This document shows positions 12,439 through 22,176 of a stretch of DNA of 64,000 bases, one piece after another (position 1 is the stretch's first letter; every line of letters begins with the position of its first letter). Source of the stretch: Desmodus rotundus (Eukaryota; Chordata; Mammalia; Chiroptera; Phyllostomidae); assembly GCF_022682495.2 (NCBI RefSeq), contig NC_071397.1, positions 32,255,427 through 32,319,426 on the forward strand. Direction: 5' to 3'. A program made the position numbers and the translations under genes. The notes under the pieces are model-generated. The model saw only the letters and a program-made list of their open reading frames with translations, had not been told where the DNA came from and ran no database searches.

Positions 12439-13989
12439 CCTGCTGAAGCTTTTTTACCAAGTTAAGAAAATCTGACCCACTTATATCTGGCTTTACATGG
12501 TCTGAAGCTACTGGTGCAGGGTGTCATACCACAGAGCTTGGCTCACTGCTAACTGCAAAGTGGAAGGTGTCGGGGTTATCTCTGGGAAATGCTCTCTCCC
12601 TTCAGCTAATCCTCCCAGAGTCAGGAGAGTGTGACCTTGATTAACAGTTTAATACGTCATCAAGGAATCTACTTAAAGCCCTTTAACTTGATTTGCATTG
12701 ACTTTGGGTCACAACATTCTAGATCTTTTCCCATTTATTCACACATTTTTGCTAATACAGAGAAAAATATTTCTCAACGTTTGTTTGATGGACTGTCAAA
12801 AGTGCAATTTAATGGAAGACTTCTGAGTCCAAATACATTTAGGCAATGGTGCATTAGACAAAGATAAGCATGTTTCTCCCTCCCTTTCCTCTTTATAGGA
12901 CTTCTCATAGTCTTGAGTATGTTCACATGTGCAGGGAACCTCTAAGGTATAGGATAGAGATGGGGAGGGACTTGCAGGGTCTCCCAGAGTTATTTACATA
13001 CTTACACTTTTTATTTTGAAGAAACACCCTGAGGGCCAATGTTCTCCAAAGTATGCTTTGAGAAATGCTGGCAGAACCATACAATTTTTAGAGGTGGAAT
13101 ATAGTTGGGGGAGATTTATCCCAATCTTGTAGCTTTAACTTATTCAAATGAACACAAATAAACAGTGGTAGACCTAGGACATAGCGCTCAGGTCTTCTGA
13201 AGCCCAACATTGTTTTACTGTGAACCATTTTGTACAACCTACACTTAAAACGCAGGGCTTTTAGAATCTCATATTTTTATTGTGTCAAAACAAAGGAATT
13301 AAGCCTGTATTTTTTTCAAGTTTAAATGAAATATAAAACTGATGCTCTATCTTCTTTCTGTTGTCTAAATAGCACTCTCTAAAATTGTTATCCTTTTCTT
13401 TTTGATCAGGACTATGCCTGCTTTTCATGACAGTGAAGTGTTGCTGTTAGATTTTCGCATTATCTGTCCACGCAGAAAGCAGTTCAGAAACAGATGGGGA
13501 CCAGAAGGTCTATGGATGGGAGTGAGGAGAGTGGAGGAGTGGGAGATGGAGAAAGAACCTTCCAAATGAATGATGTAGGAACAGCTGAGGCAAACCTGAG
13601 CTTCATTAAAGTTTCCCGTTTCTGTCTTGCAGTTTGGAAATATTAGCATTCTGCACTTCCCCTAGGGGTTTACCCTTGCTTTTTCACAGACTGGGGAGGC
13701 AATGGCAAGCAGCCTTGCTCCGCTGTCAGTCCCAGTGAGGCCCTCATGCTCAGTGTGCCTGCCAGCGAGTTGATAACTCCAAGAAGCTGATCTCATCTCA
13801 GGCATGTGTGTCCTAGGACTGGGAAAATCTTTGTCAGTGCTCTAGGGGGAAATATCAAAGATAACAACAGCAGTCTTCTCAAGTCATTTTCCTTCTGCCT
13901 CATTTTCCTGACCTGATATAGGAAAACTTACAAAAGTTAACAATTAAATAGACCTTTTGAGATGTCAAAGATCTAGTCCACAGGCTCAA
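12439..13989. other. no recognised feature
   Basis: About 1.5 kb with no recognised repeat, exon or RNA gene; short frames at 12631-12867 and 13425-13649 show no recognisable homology. Confidence 0.4.
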
Positions 13990-14165
13990 AACGTCAGTCC
14001 ATGCACCATTTGAAGGACCATGGGTGAGCTTCAAAGGGTCTGAGAATCCCTGAAATGGTCTGAAAAATTTTGTGACTAAGTTCATTTTTCTGGGAAAAAT
14101 CCATAGCTCTCATCAGATTCTCAAATAACTTGATAAACCCCAGAAGGTTAAGAACTATTGATCTA
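13990..14165. repeat. possible hAT-type (MER20-like) DNA transposon remnant
   Basis: A terminal-looking 'aaggttaagaactattg' at 14145-14161 and the 'ggaccatgggtgagcttcaaaggg' block resemble the ends of small non-autonomous hAT elements. Too diverged to classify firmly. Confidence 0.3.
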
Positions 14166-14219
14166 GCCTGATTTTCCTACTTTACAGAGTTGAGGAAACA
14201 GAGTTGGTTCTCAGTTTCA

Positions 14220-14379
14220 ATTTCACACTCAGAAGTTCCTCTCTCTCTCTTTTTCAATAGATGTGTAGATAGATAGATAGGTAGAAATATATAGTAGAAT
14301 GGGTGAAAGAATTACCTACCTTATATAACTGCTAATTCTACCCTCATACTTCTCCTTTTCATCCTTTCTTTTTCCAGAG
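14220..14379 (+). repeat. direct duplication, copy 1 (160 bp)
   Basis: Starts at ATTTCACACTCAGAAG and ends at TTTTTCCAGAG; matches 15600-15765 at high identity with a few substitutions and small length changes in the (CT)n and GATA/GTA stretches. Ends in a polypyrimidine run plus CAG that looks like a splice acceptor. Confidence 0.9.
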
Positions 14380-15599
14380 TTGATTCTCTGAGAACCTGAA
14401 TGACTTTATTTAATAATAAAATACTACATTTTTAAGTGGAGGTTAGGCCTGTAGTACTCTTTCAATCCAATTCGAATGAATCTGTCACATTAAACAAGAA
14501 ATTTGAAAAAAGTAATATTTCTCCATATTTGGTTATTCAAATTTGGAAGATAATCTGGGTTCCATATGGGGTTGTTTATCTCCAGATGAGGTCCTTAAAA
14601 CTGTTAGTAAGATATTCAGAAGTGAGAAGATAGTGTTACTTCCTCTGCTATGTTATTGCTCATATTTTTTTCCTCCATTCCTCTGCTCAGCATCTATTTT
14701 TTCCTACTTAAAACTAATCACAATGAGGTAGTCTCATTATGCAGGGTAGTCTCATTTGTGTGTGGAGTAGGTTTTGCATCAGTCAGAATCCAGCTAGGAA
14801 ACAATGCAATCTCTCTAGGCTTTTTAGCAAAGGGAATTTAATTGGTCACACAGGTGAAGCTCAGCAGCCAAATGGGGTGGGGCGGCAATCCAGAGAATAG
14901 CAAGAGCAGCATGCTGCTTCCTTCATCGTGTTAGAAGCACAGTGGGAGAAGTGGTGTTTCAGATCCTAAAATTTGGCGATTTCTGGAAGGATCTAGAACC
15001 CTCATGGGGGATTTCTAGTGAGAGCTAGAACCAGAGGAGACGCACAGCTATTGCCTTTAGCACCATCAAAAACAGAGAGAAAGGAAGAAATAGTTGGTCT
15101 TTGCTACTCCACTTTCCAGTCTTCTCTCAGTGCCTCCCATGGGCCAGAACTACCTGGATGACAGAAGAGTGCATTTGTCTCTTCTAAAGGCAGAGAGCAA
15201 GAGAGCTCGGGAATGGTAGTTCCCTGAAATACAGAACACAGTAGGAGATGTGGATGGGATGGGCACAGGAACAAAAAGGCAGCCAGATAGCATAGATTCT
15301 AAAACTAACCAGAAAAGCTAGATTGAGAAGAGTCAAAAGCCCTTAGGAAATTGCCACTTTGCAGATGGGCTTACATCCCTTATGAAGTTTAGCTCAGCTG
15401 GTTTTACCTCTGGTGTTGGGACAGAAAAAAAATTTTTTTTTGCTTGAGTAATAGATGACATATTTGGCTTTTCTCTGGGTCACCTTGTATGAAAAATATG
15501 AATATTTCAAGGCTGAAATCACTCAGGTCAATGACATGATCATACCTTGAGAGGTTGCCAGGAACTGAGAACAGGGGTACAAGCATTTTTCCACTTTCC
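14380..15599. other. spacer between the duplicated 160-bp blocks
   Basis: 1.22 kb of sequence. The stretch from about 14775 ('tcagtcagaatccagctagg') to 15240 has the look of an old interspersed repeat but I could not name it. No gene recognised. Confidence 0.4.
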
Positions 15600-15765
15600 A
15601 TTTCACACTCAGAAGTCTCTCTCTCTCTCTTTTTCAATAGACATGTAGATAGATAGGTAGATAGATAGAGATATATAGTAGAATGGGTGAAAGAATAACC
15701 TACATTATATAACTGCTAATTCTACCCTCATAATTCTCCTTTTCATTCTTTCTCTTTTTCCAGAG
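15600..15765 (+). repeat. direct duplication, copy 2 (166 bp)
   Basis: Second copy of the 14220-14379 block, same orientation, 1380 bp downstream. The flanking sequence differs on both sides, so the duplicated unit is bounded. Confidence 0.9.
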
Positions 15766-16429
15766 ACCATATGCTAGAAACTCACATAAGTTAAATGCCA
15801 CTATAATGCTGCATCCCACTGAATTCTATGATGTACTAAATATTCTGCTTAGGTAGGGAAAGAAATGAGTGAGACATGGTTCCTGAATTTAATGGATTTT
15901 TATGGAGTCAGAAGAGTTTATGCAGGTTAATGAAAAGGAATTGAGAAGAGAAGATTGTACAAGAAACTAGTTTATTTTGCATGGTGGGCTATTTTTAGAG
16001 AAAATATTTTAAGAAATTCATAAATTGAAGTGTGCTGATTCCTCATATCACAAATCTAGTGACACCTCAAGAAACCAAATACCACATACAAAGCAATATC
16101 CCCAAAAGATTGATAATTTGATGACCTCTTGCCCACATAAAAATTAATCTAAAAAGTGGTATGTCACCCATGATTTATTCCTCATCTGTCTTGCTCATTA
16201 ATTGGTAAAATAATGTATCAAGGGAGTGACAGGATGTTAATTTGTCAAAGTCAGAAGGAATCAGCCAGAAGCCTTCTCTGGGTTTTCTTAAAGAAGTAAG
16301 ACTCTTGATTACTGGTCAAGGGGTGATCTTCATTATTAACCAGTCACTGACTATTATTTAACATGGTGTACATTAAATAATACAATGATATAATTTCTTG
16401 CTGATCATCACCACAGATATTCTAGATGG
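15766..16429. other. no recognised feature
   Basis: AT-rich, nothing recognised. Confidence 0.4.
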
Positions 16430-16560
16430 ATATTTCCCTCATTTTCTGGTGAGAAAACCAAGGCTCAGAGGGATTAAATGACTTGCCAAGATCATGCAAT
16501 TATTTGTGGCAAACTAGGGTTCAAACCCTGTTCTTCTGACTATATTCACCTTATTCAATG
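16430..16560 (-). repeat. MIR SINE
   Basis: Reverse-strand MIR: 'ctggtgagaaaaccaaggct', 'cagagggattaaatgacttg' and 'gggttcaaaccctg' are the complement of the MIR core and tRNA-like head. Confidence 0.8.
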
Positions 16561-16781
16561 ACATCACATGGTTTCATAATACCTCCTGGGGTGTAGGCAG
16601 AGAGGGCTTATAAATGATTTGATAAAATTTGATAATATAAATGATTTTATAAAAAGTACTTGACAAAATATTTTTTGTCACATTCACCTTATTTCTTAAG
16701 ACAAAATGGCTGACATGACTTTCAGTCATTAATTATTAAAATGGGAACTTAGGGAGACTATGTGTGATCCTTTTTCTTTTT

Positions 16782-17650
16782 CTGAAAAAAGCTTTATTGT
16801 TTCCATTTGGTCTACTGCATGGGAGAAAGCTCCCGGGTGGTTAAGAGGCTACTTAATGGTTTTAGGGAGGGGCTCAGTCAGAAACCAGACAACAGGGGCA
16901 TGCAGAGGGGCCCCTCAAAGGCCTGTAGGCTCCAAAGGCTCCTAGTTCTGCTTGAGGATGAGCCTTTCTAAGAGATACTAAACCAGCCCAGCCTGGGGCC
17001 CAGCCAGCCTACAGAGGTTAATCAGGTGGTCGTCCATCTTCCTGATGAGTTTCATCTCCTCATCCAGGAAGTGTTTCTCCAGGAAGTTGCAGAGGTGAGG
17101 GTGTGTGCAGGTGGAACTCAAGACACGCAGATACAAAAGGGCCTAGTTCAGGCTCTTCTCCAGGACCATGACAGCTTCCACGGTGTCCTGTTTTAACTCA
17201 CTCATCTTGGGAAGGCTTGAGCAGGCTATGCTGGGTTTGCCTCTTCAGCAGAGCTCAGCACTCTTGGCTTCTCAGCCAATCTGGGGAGGAAGTGGCCCAC
17301 ACCCTTCAAAGCCACAACATTTTGGTGGAAATAGAATGCCAGAGAGAGGTAGGTGTAGGAGGCCCGCAGTTGTAGGTTGACCAGGCCGTTGGCTGTGGCC
17401 TCCACCTCAGTGGCATAATTCTGATGAATTTGGGAGTTCTTGGTTTCTTGGCAATAGGGAGTTAAGCTCAAAAAATGGTGTTGGCTGGTCTTGGAGGCTG
17501 AGGATGGCTGACACGGTTCTGAAGGTGGCAAGTGGAAAAGGGGTTAGAGGGTGGTGGAGGCAGGAAGAAGGGGCATCCCTAGGTCTGCTCCATCCAAACA
17601 CTATTGAATGAAGAGACAGATCCTGGAGTCCATGGAAGGCACTGCAAAAA
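16782..17650 (-). pseudogene. FTL: ferritin light chain processed pseudogene
   Basis: An intron-less retrocopy of FTL mRNA, the light subunit of the cytosolic iron-storage ferritin shell. Reading leftwards: a 5'UTR with the iron-responsive element region (17590-17611), the N-terminus [20 protein letters not shown] and [14 protein letters not shown] (as SQIRQNY..., SYTYLSLGFYF in FTL), then after small deletions and frameshifts [20 protein letters not shown] and the C-terminus near 16942. The 3'UTR ends AAATGGAAACAATAAAGC with an A-rich tail at 16769-16782. The start ATG is now AAG (complement of 17439-17441). Further damage: a stop replaces the codon after LN in the LNQALL segment (~17144), another stop lies near the C-terminus, and part of the central region is missing. 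The 101-codon frame at 17226-17531 is a fragment. No target duplication was identified. Not translated as ferritin. Confidence 0.95.
17590..17611 (-). promoter_or_regulatory. fossil iron-responsive element of the FTL retrocopy
   Basis: On the minus strand the FTL 5'UTR hairpin is recognisable, reading TCATTCAATAGTGTTTGG. The functional element has CAGTG in the apical loop; here the first loop C is T (TAGTG), and the bulge side reads TTCATT instead of TTGCTT. It would not be expected to bind IRP1/IRP2. It shows that the retrocopy came from a nearly full-length transcript. Confidence 0.8.
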
Positions 17651-18720
17651 CAGTTTAATGAAAATTTTAAAAGTATTTTGAAAAATCATGCCCTGAGAAC
17701 AAGCAGAATGGTAAATTAGACCACAGATTTGACCATATGTTAGTCACACAAAAATCTCAGTGATTTCCACAAAGTGAAAATAATACACACTAAATTTTCT
17801 GAACACATGAAGGGGAGGAGAATAAGAACTAATAAAAAATGCAATCTGTACACTTGGAAATTTAGAAAATATATCTCTTAAAGCTTTTTTTACTAAGGAG
17901 TTAAATAAAAACAATTATCTATTAGGAATAAATAAAAATTAGACAATTTAATGCCACAAAAAGCCTATAAGACACTGCCTAAATAGAACTAAATATTTTA
18001 GTCTTAAGAGGATTTATTAGGAAATGAATATAGTTTTGGGATAAGGGAAACTTATGAAATCTAGATGATTAAAGGCTTCAGAGAAAAATATTGACAGATT
18101 TAATCCCATAAAAATTTAAAATTTTAATATGGCAGATGACACTCCAATCAATGTCAAGAAACAATTGACAGATTCAACTTTGCATATTTGTAACATATAA
18201 TGCAAAGACTTAATATGCAAAAAACATAAAGATGTCATACTTATCAATGAAGAAAGAGCTTAACATGTAATAGAAAAAGAAGTAAATGATATGATTAGGC
18301 AAAGCAGATGAAATACAAATGGCCAAAAAACTTTAAACACATGTAAAATAAAGGAAAATGAGGTAATATTTTGCCCATAAAATTGGTAGACATTTTAAAG
18401 ATTGACAATACTGGCAGGGGGTGAACATACGGGGAAACATACACTCTCAGACTGCTGCATAATGAGTAGATTAATACAGCATCTTTGGTGGGCCAGTTGG
18501 CAGTACCAATTCATATTGAAAACAGGTATGCTCTTGAAACTTGTAATTTCATTTCTAGAAGTTTTATTCTATAACATTTGTACAAGGAAGGATGCTTATT
18601 TTATCATTATTTGTAATTAAAGAAAGCAATGTAAGAAACCTCTCATAAGTGCTTACATTTGAAAAATTTTAAGTTCATATACTATGAATACTCTAAAATT
18701 CCCTTTCAGAAAAAAAATGT
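17651..18720 (+). mobile_element. probable very old L1 ORF2 remnant
   Basis: 'gaccatatgttagtcacac' near 17729 and the run 'ttggtgggccagttggcag' to 'tttgtacaaggaaggatgct' follow the order of L1 ORF2 and its 3' part, but the match is thin and interrupted. No open frame survives. Alternative: several unrelated AT-rich pieces. Confidence 0.4.
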
Positions 18721-20291
18721 AGACCTGTATGTACTGACATAAAGATGACTATCTGCTAGGAGAGAAAGAAATTACAGGATGCAGGATGATGCTATAATGT
18801 GATTTTATCCAGGTTAAAATATATATAGATATCAAGTTCTTGGAGTTCTAAGATGTGAGTTTCTCTCTTCGAAATATATGTCTGCAACTGGACTGAAATG
18901 AGGAAAAAGTCGTCTGCCAGATGTAGGAGAAACTTATGGCCTAGTCATCATTGTACATGCAAGAGCCATGCTGTGCACAGATGTCATCGTTGGTTATAGT
19001 TATCACCTCAGTATAACTGTGCCGTTGTTATGTCCACACATGGCTGAGTTTTAAATCTGGATCCTTAATTGTCACATAAAACATCTTCAAGAAAAGATTA
19101 TACTATCTTGTAGCAGTAAAAAAAAGTTGTTTCTGAGAAAGAATGAATGTCATTGTATAGGCAATGCAATGAGAAATAGTGGCAATTGCCAAATGTCTCA
19201 AATAGATCATAGAATTTTCAAAGATAAGAGGTTGCTATGCTGTTTTAAATGAGACCTTATTGCATAGATAGGCAACACTTCTCTGTGAAAAACTTGTCCA
19301 GCTTTCAGGAAAGGTTGTTTAACTTCACTTGATATGAAAATCAATTAAAGAAAAAGTAAACAATTGAGTCAGTATCTCCAGTGTGCTTTGAGATTGTACT
19401 GTGAATCCTATAAAGATGCTATAAAGTCAACACCGTCAGCTTGAGTGATAAGGAGAAGTCACTCACTGTGCTATGCCCAGCTGTGATGGTTCAGAAATGA
19501 TTCAGAAGAATCATTAGACATTGTCTATGAAGAAGCCTGAGACTTCAGCCTTAATTGTGATTTGAATGACCTTTTGATTGTAATTGTTGGAGAAGAGGAC
19601 TTTAGCCATCAACCAGGTAAACTGCTGGAACCATTTCCAGCTGCATAAAGTACAGCATTAAACCCAAAATCTCACATTAGTTTACGCAAATCAATAAAGT
19701 TAGCCCTGAATCTCAGGTTAGTGTACCCAAATGAATAAATTTAGACTGATTTAAGGTTATTGAGTCTATTCTCTTTTGTCTCAAGTTTATATATAAAATC
19801 TTGCAATTGTTTGGTATGTAAGCTGTTTCTTTCTACATTAAACTTTGTCCTTCTCTCCTTGGACCAATAACAATATGGAATAGTTTGGGGGGGTCTTGAT
19901 GAAAGTGGCTACCCCTTGCAAGATATTTGCCCTAGGTGAGGCTTTAAACATATTCAGGAAGGACATGGCTAGCTGCCTCAGACTTGGGTGGGCAAGCTGC
20001 TTCCACTGGCATGGACAGCTAGCCTTGCCTGGGTGTTAAATAGTCAGGGCCATGTAATAAAAAAGAAATTGACTAACATATGTGATAGAGTACAGATTCT
20101 AGATGAATTATGCTTCAAAAGCCACATTGCTACACATACTTTATATCGTCATTCTGAGAAAGAGGCAAGTAGTGGACAGTCAAACAAAACCCCTTGGTCT
20201 TCAGGTGATTTTCAGGCTAAGTGCTGCAATATCCCCTGAGCCTTGTTTCATGCACTCTTAACACTGCTTCTGTTGCTAGAATGTTGTCTTT
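18721..20291. other. no gene recognised; contains a 41-bp tandem duplication
   Basis: Apart from the duplicated 41-mers at 19663-19744, no known repeat or exon is recognised. The 19540-19990 part has a loosely LTR-like composition (repeated AATAAA, pyrimidine-rich end), without defined borders. Confidence 0.35.
19663..19744. repeat. 41-bp tandem duplication
   Basis: Two adjacent 41-base units, 19663-19703 and 19704-19744, each starting CCC and ending AATAAA(G/T)TTAG, match at 33 of 41 positions by eye. Confidence 0.8.
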
Positions 20292-20864
20292 AGAATATGT
20301 AGTTCATCCATGCTGAACTACATATTGCAAAGGGTATAAGCTCCTTCTTTCTCTCTGCTGCGTAGAATTCCATTGTGTAAATATACCATAGTTTTTGGAT
20401 CCACTCGTTTGCTGATGGGCACTTCGGTTGCTTCCAGTACTTGGCTATTGTAAATTGTGCTGCTATGAACATTGGGGTTGCAACAGCATGGATGAAACTG
20501 GAGAGCATTATGCTAAGTGAAATAAGCCAGGAGGTGAGGGACAAATACCATATGATCTCACCTTTAACTGGAACATAATCAATAGAAGAAAAAAGCAAAC
20601 AAAATATAACCAGAGACATTGAAGTTAAGAACAATCTAACAATAGCCAGGGCGGGGGGTGGGGGTGGGGGGGTGGGGGCAGGGACAGTGGGAAGAGGGGA
20701 TTACAGGAACTACTATAAAGGACACATGGACAAAACCAAGGGGAAGGGTGGAGGTGGGGGAGGGAGGTGGGTTCACCTGGGGTGGGGTGGAGGGATGGGG
20801 AGAAAAGGCATACAACTGTAATTGAATAACAATAAAAATTAAAAAAAAAAGAATATGTAGTTCA
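20292..20864 (+). mobile_element. L1 insertion with 5' inversion (twin-priming type)
   Basis: Target duplication AGAATATGTAGTTCA at 20292-20306 recurs at the 3' end (GAATATGTAGTTCA, 20851-20864). Between them, 20307-20480 is the end of L1 ORF2 in reverse orientation, and 20481-20850 is the last part of ORF2, the G-rich 3'UTR and the tail in forward orientation. Both parts come from adjoining L1 positions (they meet at CAACAGCATGG), as twin priming predicts. The 114-codon minus-strand frame at 20290-20634 crosses the junction and is not a gene. Confidence 0.92.
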
Positions 20865-22176
20865 GCCTCAAATATGAAAAAAACCTGGTTCAAATACAAA
20901 AGGCTAACTTACATTTATTATACTTTATTCATTTGCACAGGCTTTAGAACTTTCACTTTGTGTTAAATCCACTTATCTAAGCAGTTATTGACAATAAAAC
21001 CATCCCCAAATGTTTCTTTTGTTTCCTATATTCTTCATGATTTACTCTTTCCCAAACCTGCATCCCTCCTGCTCCATCCTAGCTGAAATGTTAGCAGACA
21101 GCATGTAAACCAGAACTGCTTTTGAACATTCCCATTTTTTCTTTCCATTTCCTCTTTCCCAGGCAAAAAGAGAAAAAAAAATAATTATGGCTTCTTGCCT
21201 TTTATTGGAATATAATTCTCCCTTGTGTACACTTCAAACTCAGCTGCATTCTAATAGCATAAGTTATTTTTATTCTTCTTGTCTTCATTTTTTAAAAGCT
21301 CATTTAAAAACAATTCACCCACTTTACAGACTCATCAGTTTTAGACAAGGAAAAGACCTGTGATTGTATTTTCTGGCTTTGTTCTACCTCTTAGCACCAG
21401 AGCTGTCCCTGCAATGCTTTTGCCAGTGACAATCTTGGTTCATTTAAGAAGTTTCAAGCACTAGCATTTATCATAGTCCCTTGAGGTATGATACACAGAA
21501 TAAGGGGCTTCATTTAGGGAAGTTTTCTTCTTTTCCCGTTATAGATGTAGTTAACCCCCACAAGAAAATTTAATAATAGATATACATGAGTAATATTTTG
21601 ACTTGGTTCCTATTTTAAGATTTTTAATATTCTGGGACTTCAAAATGGAATAAACTCTCTTCTATAAATTCTCTTAAAATTACAGATTTTTTTTTACCTC
21701 ACATGCAACTACCCTGCTTTTCCTTCTTTCTTGTATTTTCTTTTATTTTTATTTAACATCTGTAGAAGAGTGGTAAGCACTAAAATGTCAAATATATACA
21801 ATACTATTTATTGGTTTGCATTTATTTTCATGAAAATTGTCCTATGTGATGAAGTTAAAGGCGGTGAGATGACATCCTTGATTTTATTCTCTATAGTATG
21901 TTGGCTGTTCCAGAACTATCCTAAGCCACTACTTCAAGATTCAGTTTGGGTCCTGAGTCCTTCATTAAGTTTTGCCTTGCTTATTAGATGTTATTAACCT
22001 TTCCCTTTTCTTACATCATTCCTAAATTTGGCAGTGTGTATTCTTTTTACAAATTGTTATGCATGCTTGTGCTATAAAGTGGAGAATAACCCACTAGAAT
22101 TTAGGGACTTTGTCATGTCTACCTCTGTTAGTGAGCAAATACAATAAGTCAACCCAATTGATGTGGTTGATGGGTA
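20865..22176. other. no recognised feature
   Basis: AT-rich, no gene or repeat recognised; the 88-codon frame at 21731-21997 has no recognisable homology. Confidence 0.4.

Noticed and set aside
20290..20634. 114-codon minus-strand frame resembling an ORF2 piece
   Set aside because: Crosses an L1 inversion junction and the antisense of L1 ORF2; a chimera.
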